From the NCBI RefSeq assembly GCF_012849215.1, contig NZ_CP051682.1:3844001-3908000 (forward strand): 64,000 nt of DNA, written 5' to 3'. Within the stretch, counting starts at the first letter, position 1. Every line of letters begins with the position of its first letter. The DNA comes from Mucilaginibacter robiniae. GTDB taxonomy: Bacteria; Bacteroidota; Bacteroidia; Sphingobacteriales; Sphingobacteriaceae. Positions 37,349 through 47,358 of the stretch are shown piece by piece. The notes beneath the pieces were generated by a model, which searched no databases, was not told where the DNA came from, and saw only the letters and a program-made list of their open reading frames with translations. The position numbers and the translations under genes were made by a program.

Positions 37349-38440
37349 ATGGCAGGTAATACATTCGGACAAGTTTTTCGTATCACAACCTTTGGCGAGT
37401 CGCACGGCGAAGCCATTGGGGTTATTATTGATGGTTGTCCGGCTCAGTTGCCTATTGATCTGGAATTTATACAAACGGAACTGGACCGGCGTAAACCGGG
37501 ACAATCCAAAATTACTACCCAGCGTAAGGAAAGTGATACGGTGAAAATTTTATCGGGTATTTTTGAAGGTAAAACTACGGGAACACCAATTGCTATGCTG
37601 ATACCGAACGAAGATCAGCGCTCGAAAGATTATAGCCATAATCAGGATGTGTTTCGCCCTTCTCATGCCGATTATACTTACCAAACCAAGTACGGCATAC
37701 GCGACCATCGGGGTGGTGGCCGTTCGTCGGCGCGTGAAACAGCAGCTCGTGTAGCGGCTGGTGCAGTGGCTAAGCTGTTGTTGAAAACTCAAGGTATTGA
37801 TGTGCTGGCACATGTAAGCAGCGTGGGTAAAATAGATGCCCCTAATATCAATATTACTACAGCTGATGAATTTATAGCACAACGTGAAAACAACATTGTG
37901 CGTTGTGCTGATCCGGCTACTGCCGAAGAAATGATAGCGTGCATTGACAGCATCCGTAAGCAGGGAGATACTATTGGCGGTAAAGTAAACTGTACCATAT
38001 TAAATTGTCCCGTAGGTTTGGGCGAGCCAGTGTTTGATAAGCTGCATGCCGACTTAGGTAAAGCTATGTTAAGTATTAATGCGGTACATGGTTTTGAATA
38101 TGGTTCAGGCTTTACTGGTAGCGAAATGTTAGGTTCAGAGCATAACGATGTTTTTGTGCATGGCAATGCCGGACAAGTAAAAACCTTAACTAACTTTTCG
38201 GGCGGAGTACAAGGAGGCATTAGTAACGGGATGTCTATAGAATTTAAAGTAGCTTTTAAACCTGTGGCTACTATTATGCATAGCCAAAATACAGTTGATG
38301 CCGAAGGTAATGCAGCCCAAATACAAGGTAAGGGCCGGCATGATCCTTGTGTAGTACCGCGTGCTGTGCCTATTGTAGAGGCTATGGCCGCTTTAGTACT
38401 GGCCGATCATTTGCTGCGAAACCGTACCTCAGTGTTGTAA
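37349..38440 (+). CDS. aroC: Chorismate synthase
   Basis: A 363-residue enzyme that converts EPSP to chorismate using reduced FMN, the last step of the shikimate pathway. The start at 37349 gives [20 protein letters not shown], the conserved N-terminus; the longer frame uses a TTG inside the repeat array. Signatures seen: [14 protein letters not shown], the [12 protein letters not shown] region and the C-terminal ARE-like [19 protein letters not shown] candidate promoter, TTG (37225-37227), 18 bp, then CATATTTG, lies upstream. No other shikimate gene is nearby. Confidence 0.96.
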   Translation: MAGNTFGQVFRITTFGESHGEAIGVIIDGCPAQLPIDLEFIQTELDRRKPGQSKITTQRKESDTVKILSGIFEGKTTGTPIAMLIPNEDQRSKDYSHNQDVFRPSHADYTYQTKYGIRDHRGGGRSSARETAARVAAGAVAKLLLKTQGIDVLAHVSSVGKIDAPNINITTADEFIAQRENNIVRCADPATAEEMIACIDSIRKQGDTIGGKVNCTILNCPVGLGEPVFDKLHADLGKAMLSINAVHGFEYGSGFTGSEMLGSEHNDVFVHGNAGQVKTLTNFSGGVQGGISNGMSIEFKVAFKPVATIMHSQNTVDAEGNAAQIQGKGRHDPCVVPRAVPIVEAMAALVLADHLLRNRTSVL

Positions 38441-38483
38441 ATGTAATTACAATTTTAGCCGAACGCTTTTTATATTATTCATA

Positions 38484-39200
38484 ATGAGGAAAATATTATT
38501 ATCTGCTTTTATAATTGTTCAGTTGTTGAATGGCAATCGCGTGAAGGCGCAGCGCCAAGAGTTTTCGGGATGGGGCGCTTATTTTCATACCCAAAAGTTT
38601 TCTAAACACTGGGGAGCCTTGTTTGATGCTCAGTTCCGCTCGGCAGATGAAATAAAGTATTTGAAGCATCCCTTAATTCGTCCGGCTTTAAGTTATTACT
38701 TCAACCCTAACCAGTTAGCTTCGGTAGGATATTTATTTACCGGCACCTATAACCATGCACCAGAGGGAAATACCTTCAGGCGTGAACACCGTTCTTTTGA
38801 ACAATTTATACACAATCATAAAGTAAATACCAGCATAGCTGTACAACATCGTTTCAGGTTAGAACAACGCTATGTAGATCAATTACAGGAAAAAGATGCT
38901 TTTTTTGCTCAGCGTTTCCGGTACTTTGTACGTGGCGTGGTGCCGTTTAAAAAGGAATCTACTTTTAACAAAGGTGCTTTTGTAGGCTTGCAGAATGAAG
39001 TGTTTGCCAATGTTCAGAATCGCGATAAGGTAAATGGAAGCATCTTCGATCAAAATCGCGCCTATGTAGCTTTAGGTTATCGGGTAAGCAAACAGTTTGA
39101 TGTGGAAGCTGGTTACTTGAACCAATTTATCAACCAAGTAGAGCAAAACACCATGAACCATATATTGCAGGTGGCTTTATACACCCGTTTAGGATTTTAA
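38484..39200 (+). CDS. DUF2490 outer-membrane-type protein
   Basis: A 238-residue exported protein (signal peptide to about residue 22, VKAQ). It carries the DUF2490 pattern: GWGAYFHTQKFSKHWGALFDAQFRS near the start, RPALSYYFNP, RFRLEQRYVDQ and a C-terminal strand ending LYTRLGF with terminal Phe. Alternating aromatic beta-strands suggest a small outer-membrane barrel. Function unknown. It starts 43 bp after aroC and may be cotranscribed with it. Confidence 0.8.
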   Translation: MRKILLSAFIIVQLLNGNRVKAQRQEFSGWGAYFHTQKFSKHWGALFDAQFRSADEIKYLKHPLIRPALSYYFNPNQLASVGYLFTGTYNHAPEGNTFRREHRSFEQFIHNHKVNTSIAVQHRFRLEQRYVDQLQEKDAFFAQRFRYFVRGVVPFKKESTFNKGAFVGLQNEVFANVQNRDKVNGSIFDQNRAYVALGYRVSKQFDVEAGYLNQFINQVEQNTMNHILQVALYTRLGF

Positions 39201-39202
39201 CA

Positions 39203-39232
39203 ATCAAAGGCTCGGTTTACCGGGCCTTTGAT
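39203..39232 (+). terminator. Hairpin after the DUF2490 gene
   Basis: Thirteen-bp stem with one G-T pair (ATCAAAGGC... and ...GCCTTTGAT) and a TTTA loop, directly after the stop. The U-tract is weak. Confidence 0.6.
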
Positions 39233-39263
39233 GTATTATAAAGATAGGGTTTAGTTTATTTAA

Positions 39264-40001
39264 TTACATTCGGCTAATGCTGCCACTGCCGAATTTGGAA
39301 GAGCTTACTTGTTTAACGTTGCCGGAGTAACGTATATCGCCTGAACCAGATACAGCGGCATCTAATTGCTGATTAGCATTTACTACTGCATCGCCCGAAC
39401 CACGTACTTTTACTACGGTATTGACCGTAGCTAAATTGCTGGCTGTAAAATCACCACTGCCAACTACTGATACTTCCGAGTTTTCAGCACGACCGGATAT
39501 TTTTATATCACCAGAACCTACAATGCTGCTTTGCAGGTTAGTAACATCTAAACGGCCATATAAATCACCAGAACCAGTTAGTTTCAGGGTCAAGTTGTTG
39601 GTACGAATGCCATCTTTAAAATATACATCACCAGAACCAGTTAAGGCAATAGCAGTGATATTACGAACCGATACATAAACCACACGTTTGTGACTGCCCG
39701 AGTTCCAGCTCCAGTTCCAACCTTTATTATTTTTAGTGTAAATCTTTAACACACCATTGTTGACTTCTGTTACCATACGATCCATATCATCGGCATCAGC
39801 TTCTACCTTTACTGATTCAGTATTGCTCTGCACAATATACACATCGTACGATCCGGCTACCTCAATGGCGTGAAAACCGCTTAAATGCCGGTCTTGCGTA
39901 TCATAGCTGTAAGTTTTGCTTGTACTTATAGGTTTAGCAAAAGTTTGACCGGTGCCTGTTAGTAAAGATGCAGCTAACAAAAAGTAGGAAAGTGATTTCA
40001 T
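39264..40001 (-). CDS. Head-GIN domain (DUF2807) periplasmic protein
   Basis: A 245-residue paralogue of the protein at 33770, but with a cleavable signal peptide (about 1-22, TGTGQTFAKP) rather than a lipobox. The DUF2807 region has LSGFHAIEVAGSYDVYIVQ, VEADADDMDRMVTEVNNG and many GSGD turns (TGSGDVYF, VGSGDIKI, RGSGDAVV), about one per 20 residues. This is the regular turn of the predicted beta-helix. Role unknown. Confidence 0.85.
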   Translation of the reverse strand: MKSLSYFLLAASLLTGTGQTFAKPISTSKTYSYDTQDRHLSGFHAIEVAGSYDVYIVQSNTESVKVEADADDMDRMVTEVNNGVLKIYTKNNKGWNWSWNSGSHKRVVYVSVRNITAIALTGSGDVYFKDGIRTNNLTLKLTGSGDLYGRLDVTNLQSSIVGSGDIKISGRAENSEVSVVGSGDFTASNLATVNTVVKVRGSGDAVVNANQQLDAAVSGSGDIRYSGNVKQVSSSKFGSGSISRM

Positions 40002-40285
40002 GGTTTATCTTGTTTAAGTTTTAGTAAGACGACCATTAAAACCCATACGTTACAGTAAAAGATAAAATATTTTTGCAGCAATCACTATAAGTTGAAGCAC
40101 TTGGCGGGCGGCAATACTTGAATCCTTAAAAAAAGAAGTATAAACTTTATTACTTACATCAAAACACTACACTTAAGTGTATTTATGTGTAAAATAATAG
40201 TTTTTAGAATTTAGTTTATAATACCAGATCGTTACTTTATTTTGTATATGCATCCGATACACTTTTACTATTCTATCTGTTAACA

Positions 40286-41104
40286 ATGCAATATCAAAAA
40301 ATTGAATCTCCTGAAGAGCTGCGGGATACTATACAATCTTTTTGGTACACCAGCATAGATTTTGAAGAACTACCATCAGGTTTTGAGATATTACCTGATG
40401 GCTATGTAGAAATTGTTTTCCTTTTTGGAAGCCCATGTAGCATATCTACTAATGAAGGCTTGCAACTATTACCATCACCGTTTTTGATGGGTTTGCTAGG
40501 GCAGCCAGTTCTTTTGCATGCGAAAAGTAGGGTAGAAGTGGTTGGCATCAAATGCTTTCCCTGGACAGTATTTGATTTGCTTGGTCTGCCGTCTGGTAAA
40601 GGCGGAGTACGCATCTTTACGCATCCCATCGCCGAGCTTGAAGCTACGCTGAATACGTTCATTCAAGCTGGCGAGATTAATGAAGCGCTCGCTCATGTAA
40701 AGAATTATTTCTTGAACAAACGGTTACAAATTGCTACCAACAGTATGCTATTTAAAGCGGGAGTTGCGATGCGAGAAAAAAATGGTACCCTGCCGGTAAG
40801 CCAAGTAGCAGCAGCGGCTCATGCAACAATTCGTACGCTGGAAAGAAAGTTCAAGCAATCTTCTGGCTATACAGTTAAAGATGTATCTGGCCTTATGCGC
40901 TTTGAACAAATACGAAATCATTTATGGTTTTATCCGGATTCAAACCTGGTTAGCTTGGCTCATGAACTGGGCTATACTGATCAAGCCCATCTAAGCCGGG
41001 AGTTTAAGCGCTATAGCGGTGCTACGCCAGCAGCCTTCGCGCGAAAAGTAAAGAGCGATAAACAAGCTATAAGCAAAAATTTTGTCGCGTTTATACAAGC
41101 CTGA
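40286..41104 (+). CDS. AraC-family transcriptional regulator
   Basis: A 272-residue protein. The N-terminal half (to about 150) has the DUF6597-like ligand-sensing pattern (FWYTSIDFEELPSGFEILPDGYVEIVFLFG). The C-terminal HTH pair spans about 165-255, with VSQVAAAAHATIRTLERKFKQSSG and LVSLAHELGYTDQAHLSREFKRYSGATPAAF. The chain ends NFVAFIQA. It directly precedes the two flavin monooxygenase genes on the same strand and probably controls them. A 55-bp stretch covering its last codons and the spacer is repeated before the second monooxygenase. Confidence 0.9.
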   Translation: MQYQKIESPEELRDTIQSFWYTSIDFEELPSGFEILPDGYVEIVFLFGSPCSISTNEGLQLLPSPFLMGLLGQPVLLHAKSRVEVVGIKCFPWTVFDLLGLPSGKGGVRIFTHPIAELEATLNTFIQAGEINEALAHVKNYFLNKRLQIATNSMLFKAGVAMREKNGTLPVSQVAAAAHATIRTLERKFKQSSGYTVKDVSGLMRFEQIRNHLWFYPDSNLVSLAHELGYTDQAHLSREFKRYSGATPAAFARKVKSDKQAISKNFVAFIQA

Positions 41105-41150
41105 TATAGTTATAGTAAAGAATTTTGTGCTTTCAATTATTCTGGTACTG

Positions 41151-41164
41151 ACGAATAAATTCGT
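41151..41164. promoter_or_regulatory. Short palindrome before the broken monooxygenase gene
   Basis: ACGAAT AA ATTCGT, six bases before the ATG at 41171. It could be an operator or a leader hairpin; short, so low confidence. Confidence 0.25.
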
Positions 41165-41170
41165 ATAAAA

Positions 41171-42302
41171 ATGGAATTGTTACAAAACAAAAGAATACTC
41201 GTTTCAGGGGGCAAGTATAGCTGGACTTTCAACCGCTTATTGGATGAATAAATTAGGTTACAAGGTAACTGTTGTTGAAATAGCAAACGAACCTCGAACC
41301 AGTGGTACGCCCGTTGATGTTTGTGGAACAGCGGTAAATGTTGCAAAAAGGATGCAAATGTTTGAACAAATTAAATCAAACAAACTAAATCTGGAAGCAG
41401 TGGAATTCAAGAATTCAGACGATGTTACCGAAGGATCAATAGTGCTAAAAAGCGAGAATATACAACATGCCGGTCAGGATGAGCATCTTGAAATTGAGCG
41501 TGATAAAATGATAGCCATTTTGTTTGATGCTTTAAAAAGTAATGTGGAGTTTATCTTCGGTACTAGTATAACAGCGTTAGAGGAAACAAAAGATGATATA
41601 CAAGCCATTTTCACAAACGGCTCCAAGCGTGCATTTGATCTGGTATTAGGCTGCGATGGTTCACATTCGCGCGTAAGGAAAATCTGGTTTGGTCACGAAG
41701 CAGAACACACCCATTTTTTGGGAATATACTTTTCTATCAGCATCGTGAATAAAACCTTGATTAAAGATAATACGATGCAAATGTATAATGTGCCTGATAA
41801 AGCAATTATGCTGAATGCTTACAACAGCAAGACTGATATTACTTTTTGTTTCTTTTCAGAACAAGAAATTTCATACGATTACCGTGATGCCGGGCAACAA
41901 AGAAAGTTTATTGAGGAGCAGTTTTCTAAGCAGAGTTGGAGAACCACAGAGTTGCTGGAAGAAGTAAAGCATTCAGAAAATTTCTATTTTGATAAACTGT
42001 GTCAAATAAAAATGCCATCGTGGACGAATGGCAGGGTAGCTTTAATAGGTGATGCTGGTTATTGTGCTTCACCCGCTTCAGGTATGGGTGCATCACTGGC
42101 AATGGTTGGTGCTGCAACCTTAGCTGATGCTTTAGAAAAGCACAGTGAAAATTTTGAACTAGCGTTTCAGGATTATAACAAAAACTTACGTCCGTTTGTG
42201 GAGGAAGTGCAAGCCACTGCTCAAATGAATGTAAACAAATCTTTTATTCCCAGAACCGAAGAGGCTATTCGGAAAAGAAATTTGCAAACAACACCTTTTT
42301 AA
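41171..42302 (+). pseudogene. FAD-dependent monooxygenase gene with +1 frameshift at a G5 run
   Basis: From the ATG at 41171 the frame reads MELLQNKRILVSG and then breaks: the run of five G at 41207-41211 shifts it. Dropping one G joins this to ASIAGLSTAYWMNKLGYKV in the frame that continues to the stop at 42302. The join restores the FAD-binding segment SGASIAGLS of PHBH-fold monooxygenases, so both parts belong together. The rest is intact, with LVLGCDGSHSRVR (second FAD motif) and GDAGYCASPASGMGAS (third). Without the first part the FAD site is lost. It may be a real null, a phase-variable switch or a base-calling error. Neighbours are an AraC regulator and a Tet(X)-like gene. Confidence 0.8.
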
Positions 42303-42348
42303 TACACTGCAATGCTTTGCTGAGTTCGTGAGAGGGGCTGTTGATAAT

Positions 42349-42405
42349 GATTTTGTCGCATTTGTACAATCTTGGCAGATAAGCGTTTCAGAGTTTTGTA
42401 CTTAA
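42349..42405 (+). pseudogene. Vestige of a second AraC-regulator 3' end
   Basis: In the gap between the two monooxygenases the frame from 42349 reads DFVAFVQSWQISVSEFCT and stops at 42403-42405. The intact regulator ends NFVAFIQA. Aligned without gaps, 41078-41132 and 42349-42403 agree at 36 of 55 bases by my count, including the spacer (AGA[A/G]TTTTGT[G/A]CTT). Upstream of this the resemblance fades. It suggests that a regulator-plus-monooxygenase unit was duplicated and the second regulator lost. Confidence 0.4.
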
Positions 42406-42408
42406 TAG

Positions 42409-43560
<1,152 letters not shown>

Positions 43561-43597
43561 AGTTGCGTAGACATTTTATAATAGACCAAAGCATTTT

Positions 43598-43639
43598 AAA
43601 CAACAAAGGCGCACCTGTACGGATGCGCCTTTGTTGTTT
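43598..43639. terminator. Bidirectional terminator after tet(X)-like and M1 peptidase genes
   Basis: Perfect 16-bp stem (43598-43613, 43624-43639) with arms AAACAACAAAGGCGCA and complement and a 10-nt loop. It serves two converging genes. Confidence 0.75.
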
Positions 43640-43651
43640 ATTACTTACTAC

Positions 43652-45313
43652 TCAATCGATCTTTACATCAATGTAATAATCAAAAGTATCTATCTCTAAA
43701 TTATCTTTATTAGCGGCAGCTAAATCAATGGTGCTAAAAGTGGTAGTAGGGTGTATAAGTTTATATTCGCCGCCTTTAACACGTACTTTAGCAGGCATAT
43801 TAAAACTATTTACATCAGCTATCCATTTTGCGTAAGCTTTGCCGTTTTCAAACTTAACTTCAAGCGTAGGTATTTTAGGATAGCGCAAATATTGGTCGAA
43901 TACAGTCGTTAGGTTCATGCCTGCTTGCTGGTTAATGTAGTTTACGATTTGTGGCGTGGTAACAGTTTGATGATAGAAGGTTTTGCTCAAGCCACGTAGT
44001 ATCTGCCGCCACTTTTCATCATTATTAATAATGCTGCGTACGGTATTCAACAGGTTATTGCCTTTGTTGTACATATCGCCCGAACCTTCTTTATTTACAT
44101 TATAAGGGCCGATAATAGGCTCAGTGTTCCGGATACCTTTTCTTAGCCCATAGGTATACTCTTGACCAACTTGTTTACCATAATAAGTTTCAATAAACAA
44201 CGATTCTGAATAATCAGTAAAGCCCTCATGTATCCACATATCAGCAATATCTTTTGAGGTGATGTTGTTACCGAACCATTCATGGCCGCTTTCGTGCACA
44301 ATAATGTAATCCCACTTTAAACCAATGCCTGTACCTGATAAATCACGGCCCAGGTAGCCATTATGGTATTTATTACCATAAGCAACAGCGCTTTGGTGTT
44401 CCATACCTAAGTGTGGTGTTTCTACTAATTTATATCCATCCTCATACCAAGGGTAGGGGCCAAACCAGTATTCAAATGCTTTAAGCATGCGTGGTACATT
44501 TTCATTAAACTGCTTGCGCGCTTTCTCCAAGTTGTAGCTGAGTACCCAATAGTCTAAAGTTAGCTTGCCTTTTTCGCCAGCATAGGTATCACCAAAGTGG
44601 GTATAGTCGGCAATATTAGCTGCAACGTCGTAGTTATTGATGGGGTTACTTACAAACCAGTCAAATTTTGTATAACCATCAGGTAATTCTGTTTTTTTAC
44701 GTAAACGTCCGTTTGATACATCAGTAAGTCCTTTTGGTACGCTGATGCTGATCAGCATACTATCTACTTCGTCAGACTGATGGTCTTTAGTAGGCCACCA
44801 AACGCTAGCACCCATACCTTGGCAAGCTGTAGCTACCCAAGCATGACTTAATGAATCGGTGGTGTAAATCACGCCACCATCCCAAGGAGCATGTTTGGCA
44901 ACAGTAGGGTTGCCGGAATAGTACACGGTAAACTCATCATGACTACCCTTTTTTATAGTTTGTGGAAAAGTAACAAAAACAGCATTGAACTCTCGGGTAA
45001 AAGATACCTCATGGCCTTTGTACAGTACTTTTTCTACTTTAAGGTTGTCAAATAAATCAAATTGTAACTTAGTGAAATTTTGAGTTGCTGTAAACTTGAA
45101 TAAATTGCTACCGCTGATAAATTTCTGATCGATGTTAAATTTAACATCCAGGTGGTAATAGTTAATATCATAGCAAATGCGCAATGGAGTGAGCATACCG
45201 CGCAGTGTATCGGCACGGGTAAACTTTTCTTTAGGCACCATCAATTGGGCACTGGATTGTAACGAAAAAAGAGCAGCCGTAGCTGCTCCGAAAAATATGG
45301 TTTTTAGTTTCAT
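43652..45313 (-). CDS. M1-family metallopeptidase (gluzincin)
   Basis: A 553-residue exported aminopeptidase-type enzyme with a signal peptide to about residue 22 (QSSAQ). The zinc site is H340-E-x-x-H344 in VHESGHEWFG and E363 in WIHEGF. The exopeptidase loop is GMEH (303-306), replacing the usual GxMEN. The N-terminal beta-domain and C-terminal part are short compared with 850-residue aminopeptidase N. It should cleave N-terminal residues of peptides in the periplasm. It follows a CocE-type hydrolase gene on the same strand. Confidence 0.92.
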   Translation of the reverse strand: MKLKTIFFGAATAALFSLQSSAQLMVPKEKFTRADTLRGMLTPLRICYDINYYHLDVKFNIDQKFISGSNLFKFTATQNFTKLQFDLFDNLKVEKVLYKGHEVSFTREFNAVFVTFPQTIKKGSHDEFTVYYSGNPTVAKHAPWDGGVIYTTDSLSHAWVATACQGMGASVWWPTKDHQSDEVDSMLISISVPKGLTDVSNGRLRKKTELPDGYTKFDWFVSNPINNYDVAANIADYTHFGDTYAGEKGKLTLDYWVLSYNLEKARKQFNENVPRMLKAFEYWFGPYPWYEDGYKLVETPHLGMEHQSAVAYGNKYHNGYLGRDLSGTGIGLKWDYIIVHESGHEWFGNNITSKDIADMWIHEGFTDYSESLFIETYYGKQVGQEYTYGLRKGIRNTEPIIGPYNVNKEGSGDMYNKGNNLLNTVRSIINNDEKWRQILRGLSKTFYHQTVTTPQIVNYINQQAGMNLTTVFDQYLRYPKIPTLEVKFENGKAYAKWIADVNSFNMPAKVRVKGGEYKLIHPTTTFSTIDLAAANKDNLEIDTFDYYIDVKID

Positions 45314-45400
45314 GATTTTTACTGTCTCTTGGTAATATTATTGTGAAGCGTACTAACACCTCGCAATAACATTTTACTTCTATAATCCTGACTTTATACG

Positions 45401-47278
45401 TTATTTTAATACCTCTACATCAATATAGCTGTCTTCAAACACGGTATGAGTAGCTTTGATAAAGTCGCTTTGTGTAGCCTTATATGGGTTTTCCACAAAC
45501 TTTTGCGGATTGCGAGCAAATAGCGGGAAATCCGTGCTTTGTACCTGAATCATGATACGGTGGCCTTTTTTAAAGGTATGCAGTACATCCTGTAAACGTA
45601 CCGGAACATCCGTTTTTTGATTAGGGGTAAAAGGTTCTGGTTTTTCAAAGCTTTTACGGAACCGACCCGGCATGATTTCCGAACGTACCATTTGTTGATA
45701 ATTACTCAGGATAATGTTTTTGTTTGGCATGTATGGGTTGTTCGGCTCATCGGGTGGATAAACGTCAATTAATTTCACTACCCAATCTGCATCAGTACCG
45801 GTAGTAGCCACTTTCAGGTGCGACATAATTTCGCCACCCAACGTAACATCATTTTGTAATACATCGGTTTGGTAAACCAGTACATCCGGCCGACGGGCCG
45901 CAAAGCGTTGATCTTCGCTCATATAGTTGTGCGGTGTAAAGCCCATAGTTGTGGTATTATCCTCAGTATAAGGTACTGGTTTCATCGGGTCGCTGATGAA
46001 CTGCATAGAGTTACTGCCTGATGGTTGATTCCTATCTAACTTGCCATCGGCACTCAGATACAATTTCTCATGCGATACGTTGGTGGCTGGCCATTGGTTG
46101 AATTCTTCCCATTCTTTTTTGCCAGTATCATACATGTAAGCTTTAGGCAAACCAGAATTTTTATCACCTGAGCCTTTCAGAAAGTGGTTGAAAAACTTAG
46201 CTTCAATGTTGCGTTGGTAGAAAGTGGCAATACTATCACCGAAGTAAACGTTGCTGTGCATGGTATGCCCAGTTTCGCGAGACCAGCGGCCATGTCCAAA
46301 CGGACCCATTACAATGGTGTTGTAAGCTGATGCATCTGTTTTGTTAATGCGTTTAAACATATCCAGCGGGCCGCTCAAATCTTCGGCATCGTACCAACCG
46401 CCTACAAACATTACTGCAGGCATCACTTTACCAAAGTGGCGGGGCAGACTACGTTTTTGCCAAAACTCATCATAGTTAGGGTGGTTTACAGTTTCTTGCC
46501 AATAAAAATTGTCTTTGTAATACTTATCGGCATTAGCAAGCGGTCCCATATCCAGCAAGAACTGGTAACCATCACGAGTACCGGTTTTAATATTTTGTGC
46601 ATCATACCATGATTTGCTGGTGGTATCCTTTTTCTGTACACCGAAAACAGGGTAGGTGAAAAAATACGATTCAAGCAAGGCACCGTTATGGTGAAAATCA
46701 TCAAACCAAAAATCAGAAATAGGTGCCTGCGGTGATGAAGCTTTCAATGCCGGATGGTTTGACAAGATACCTGCAGCGGTGTAGAAGCCCGGATAAGAGA
46801 TGCCCCACTGGCCTACACGGCCGTTGTTACCAGCTACGTTCTTTACTAACCAATCAACGGTATCATAAGTGTCAGTGCCTTCATCTACATCTTTTTTGGT
46901 TTTATGTTGTACAACTGGGGTCATGTTAGTCCAGGTACCTTCACTTTTATAACGTCCTCGTACATCTTGGTAAACTACTATGTAACCTTCGTGCATCATA
47001 ATATCAGACGGACCTAAACGGGGTGGAATTTTATCGGCACCATAAGGCGCTATGCTGTAGCACGTACGCTGCATTACAATAGGATATTTGTGCTTGGCCG
47101 AAGCATCATTAGGGGTATAAATAGATGTAAATAGCTTTATGCCATCGCGCATGGTGATGTAAACATCTTTTTTGGTGTAATGCTCACGGGCATAGCTATT
47201 ATTCATCATGCCCTGCGCTTGAGCTTGGTAGGCATAGCCCATCAACGCCGCGACAAAAAAAGTGCAAAGTTTCTTCAT
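45401..47278 (-). CDS. CocE/NonD family hydrolase (X-Pro dipeptidyl-peptidase fold)
   Basis: A 625-residue exported alpha/beta hydrolase with a signal peptide (1-22, YAYQAQAQ). The nucleophile is S161 in GQWGISYPGF; DVRGRYKSEG (105-114) is the family's oxyanion-region motif, and VGGWYD near 320 probably holds the acid. The C-terminal jelly-roll domain (about 420-620, DVLVYQTDVLQNDVTLGG) is typical of the S15/CocE group. Members are glutaryl-7-ACA acylases, cocaine esterases and X-Pro peptidases. The peptidase neighbours favour a peptide or amide substrate. Confidence 0.9.
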   Translation of the reverse strand: MKKLCTFFVAALMGYAYQAQAQGMMNNSYAREHYTKKDVYITMRDGIKLFTSIYTPNDASAKHKYPIVMQRTCYSIAPYGADKIPPRLGPSDIMMHEGYIVVYQDVRGRYKSEGTWTNMTPVVQHKTKKDVDEGTDTYDTVDWLVKNVAGNNGRVGQWGISYPGFYTAAGILSNHPALKASSPQAPISDFWFDDFHHNGALLESYFFTYPVFGVQKKDTTSKSWYDAQNIKTGTRDGYQFLLDMGPLANADKYYKDNFYWQETVNHPNYDEFWQKRSLPRHFGKVMPAVMFVGGWYDAEDLSGPLDMFKRINKTDASAYNTIVMGPFGHGRWSRETGHTMHSNVYFGDSIATFYQRNIEAKFFNHFLKGSGDKNSGLPKAYMYDTGKKEWEEFNQWPATNVSHEKLYLSADGKLDRNQPSGSNSMQFISDPMKPVPYTEDNTTTMGFTPHNYMSEDQRFAARRPDVLVYQTDVLQNDVTLGGEIMSHLKVATTGTDADWVVKLIDVYPPDEPNNPYMPNKNIILSNYQQMVRSEIMPGRFRKSFEKPEPFTPNQKTDVPVRLQDVLHTFKKGHRIMIQVQSTDFPLFARNPQKFVENPYKATQSDFIKATHTVFEDSYIDVEVLK

Positions 47279-47358
47279 TTAATTAATAGTATTGAGTTCA
47301 GCAGCCTAAGATAATGAGTATATCGGGCTTTTGCCGATTGTACATAATTCTGTTACAA

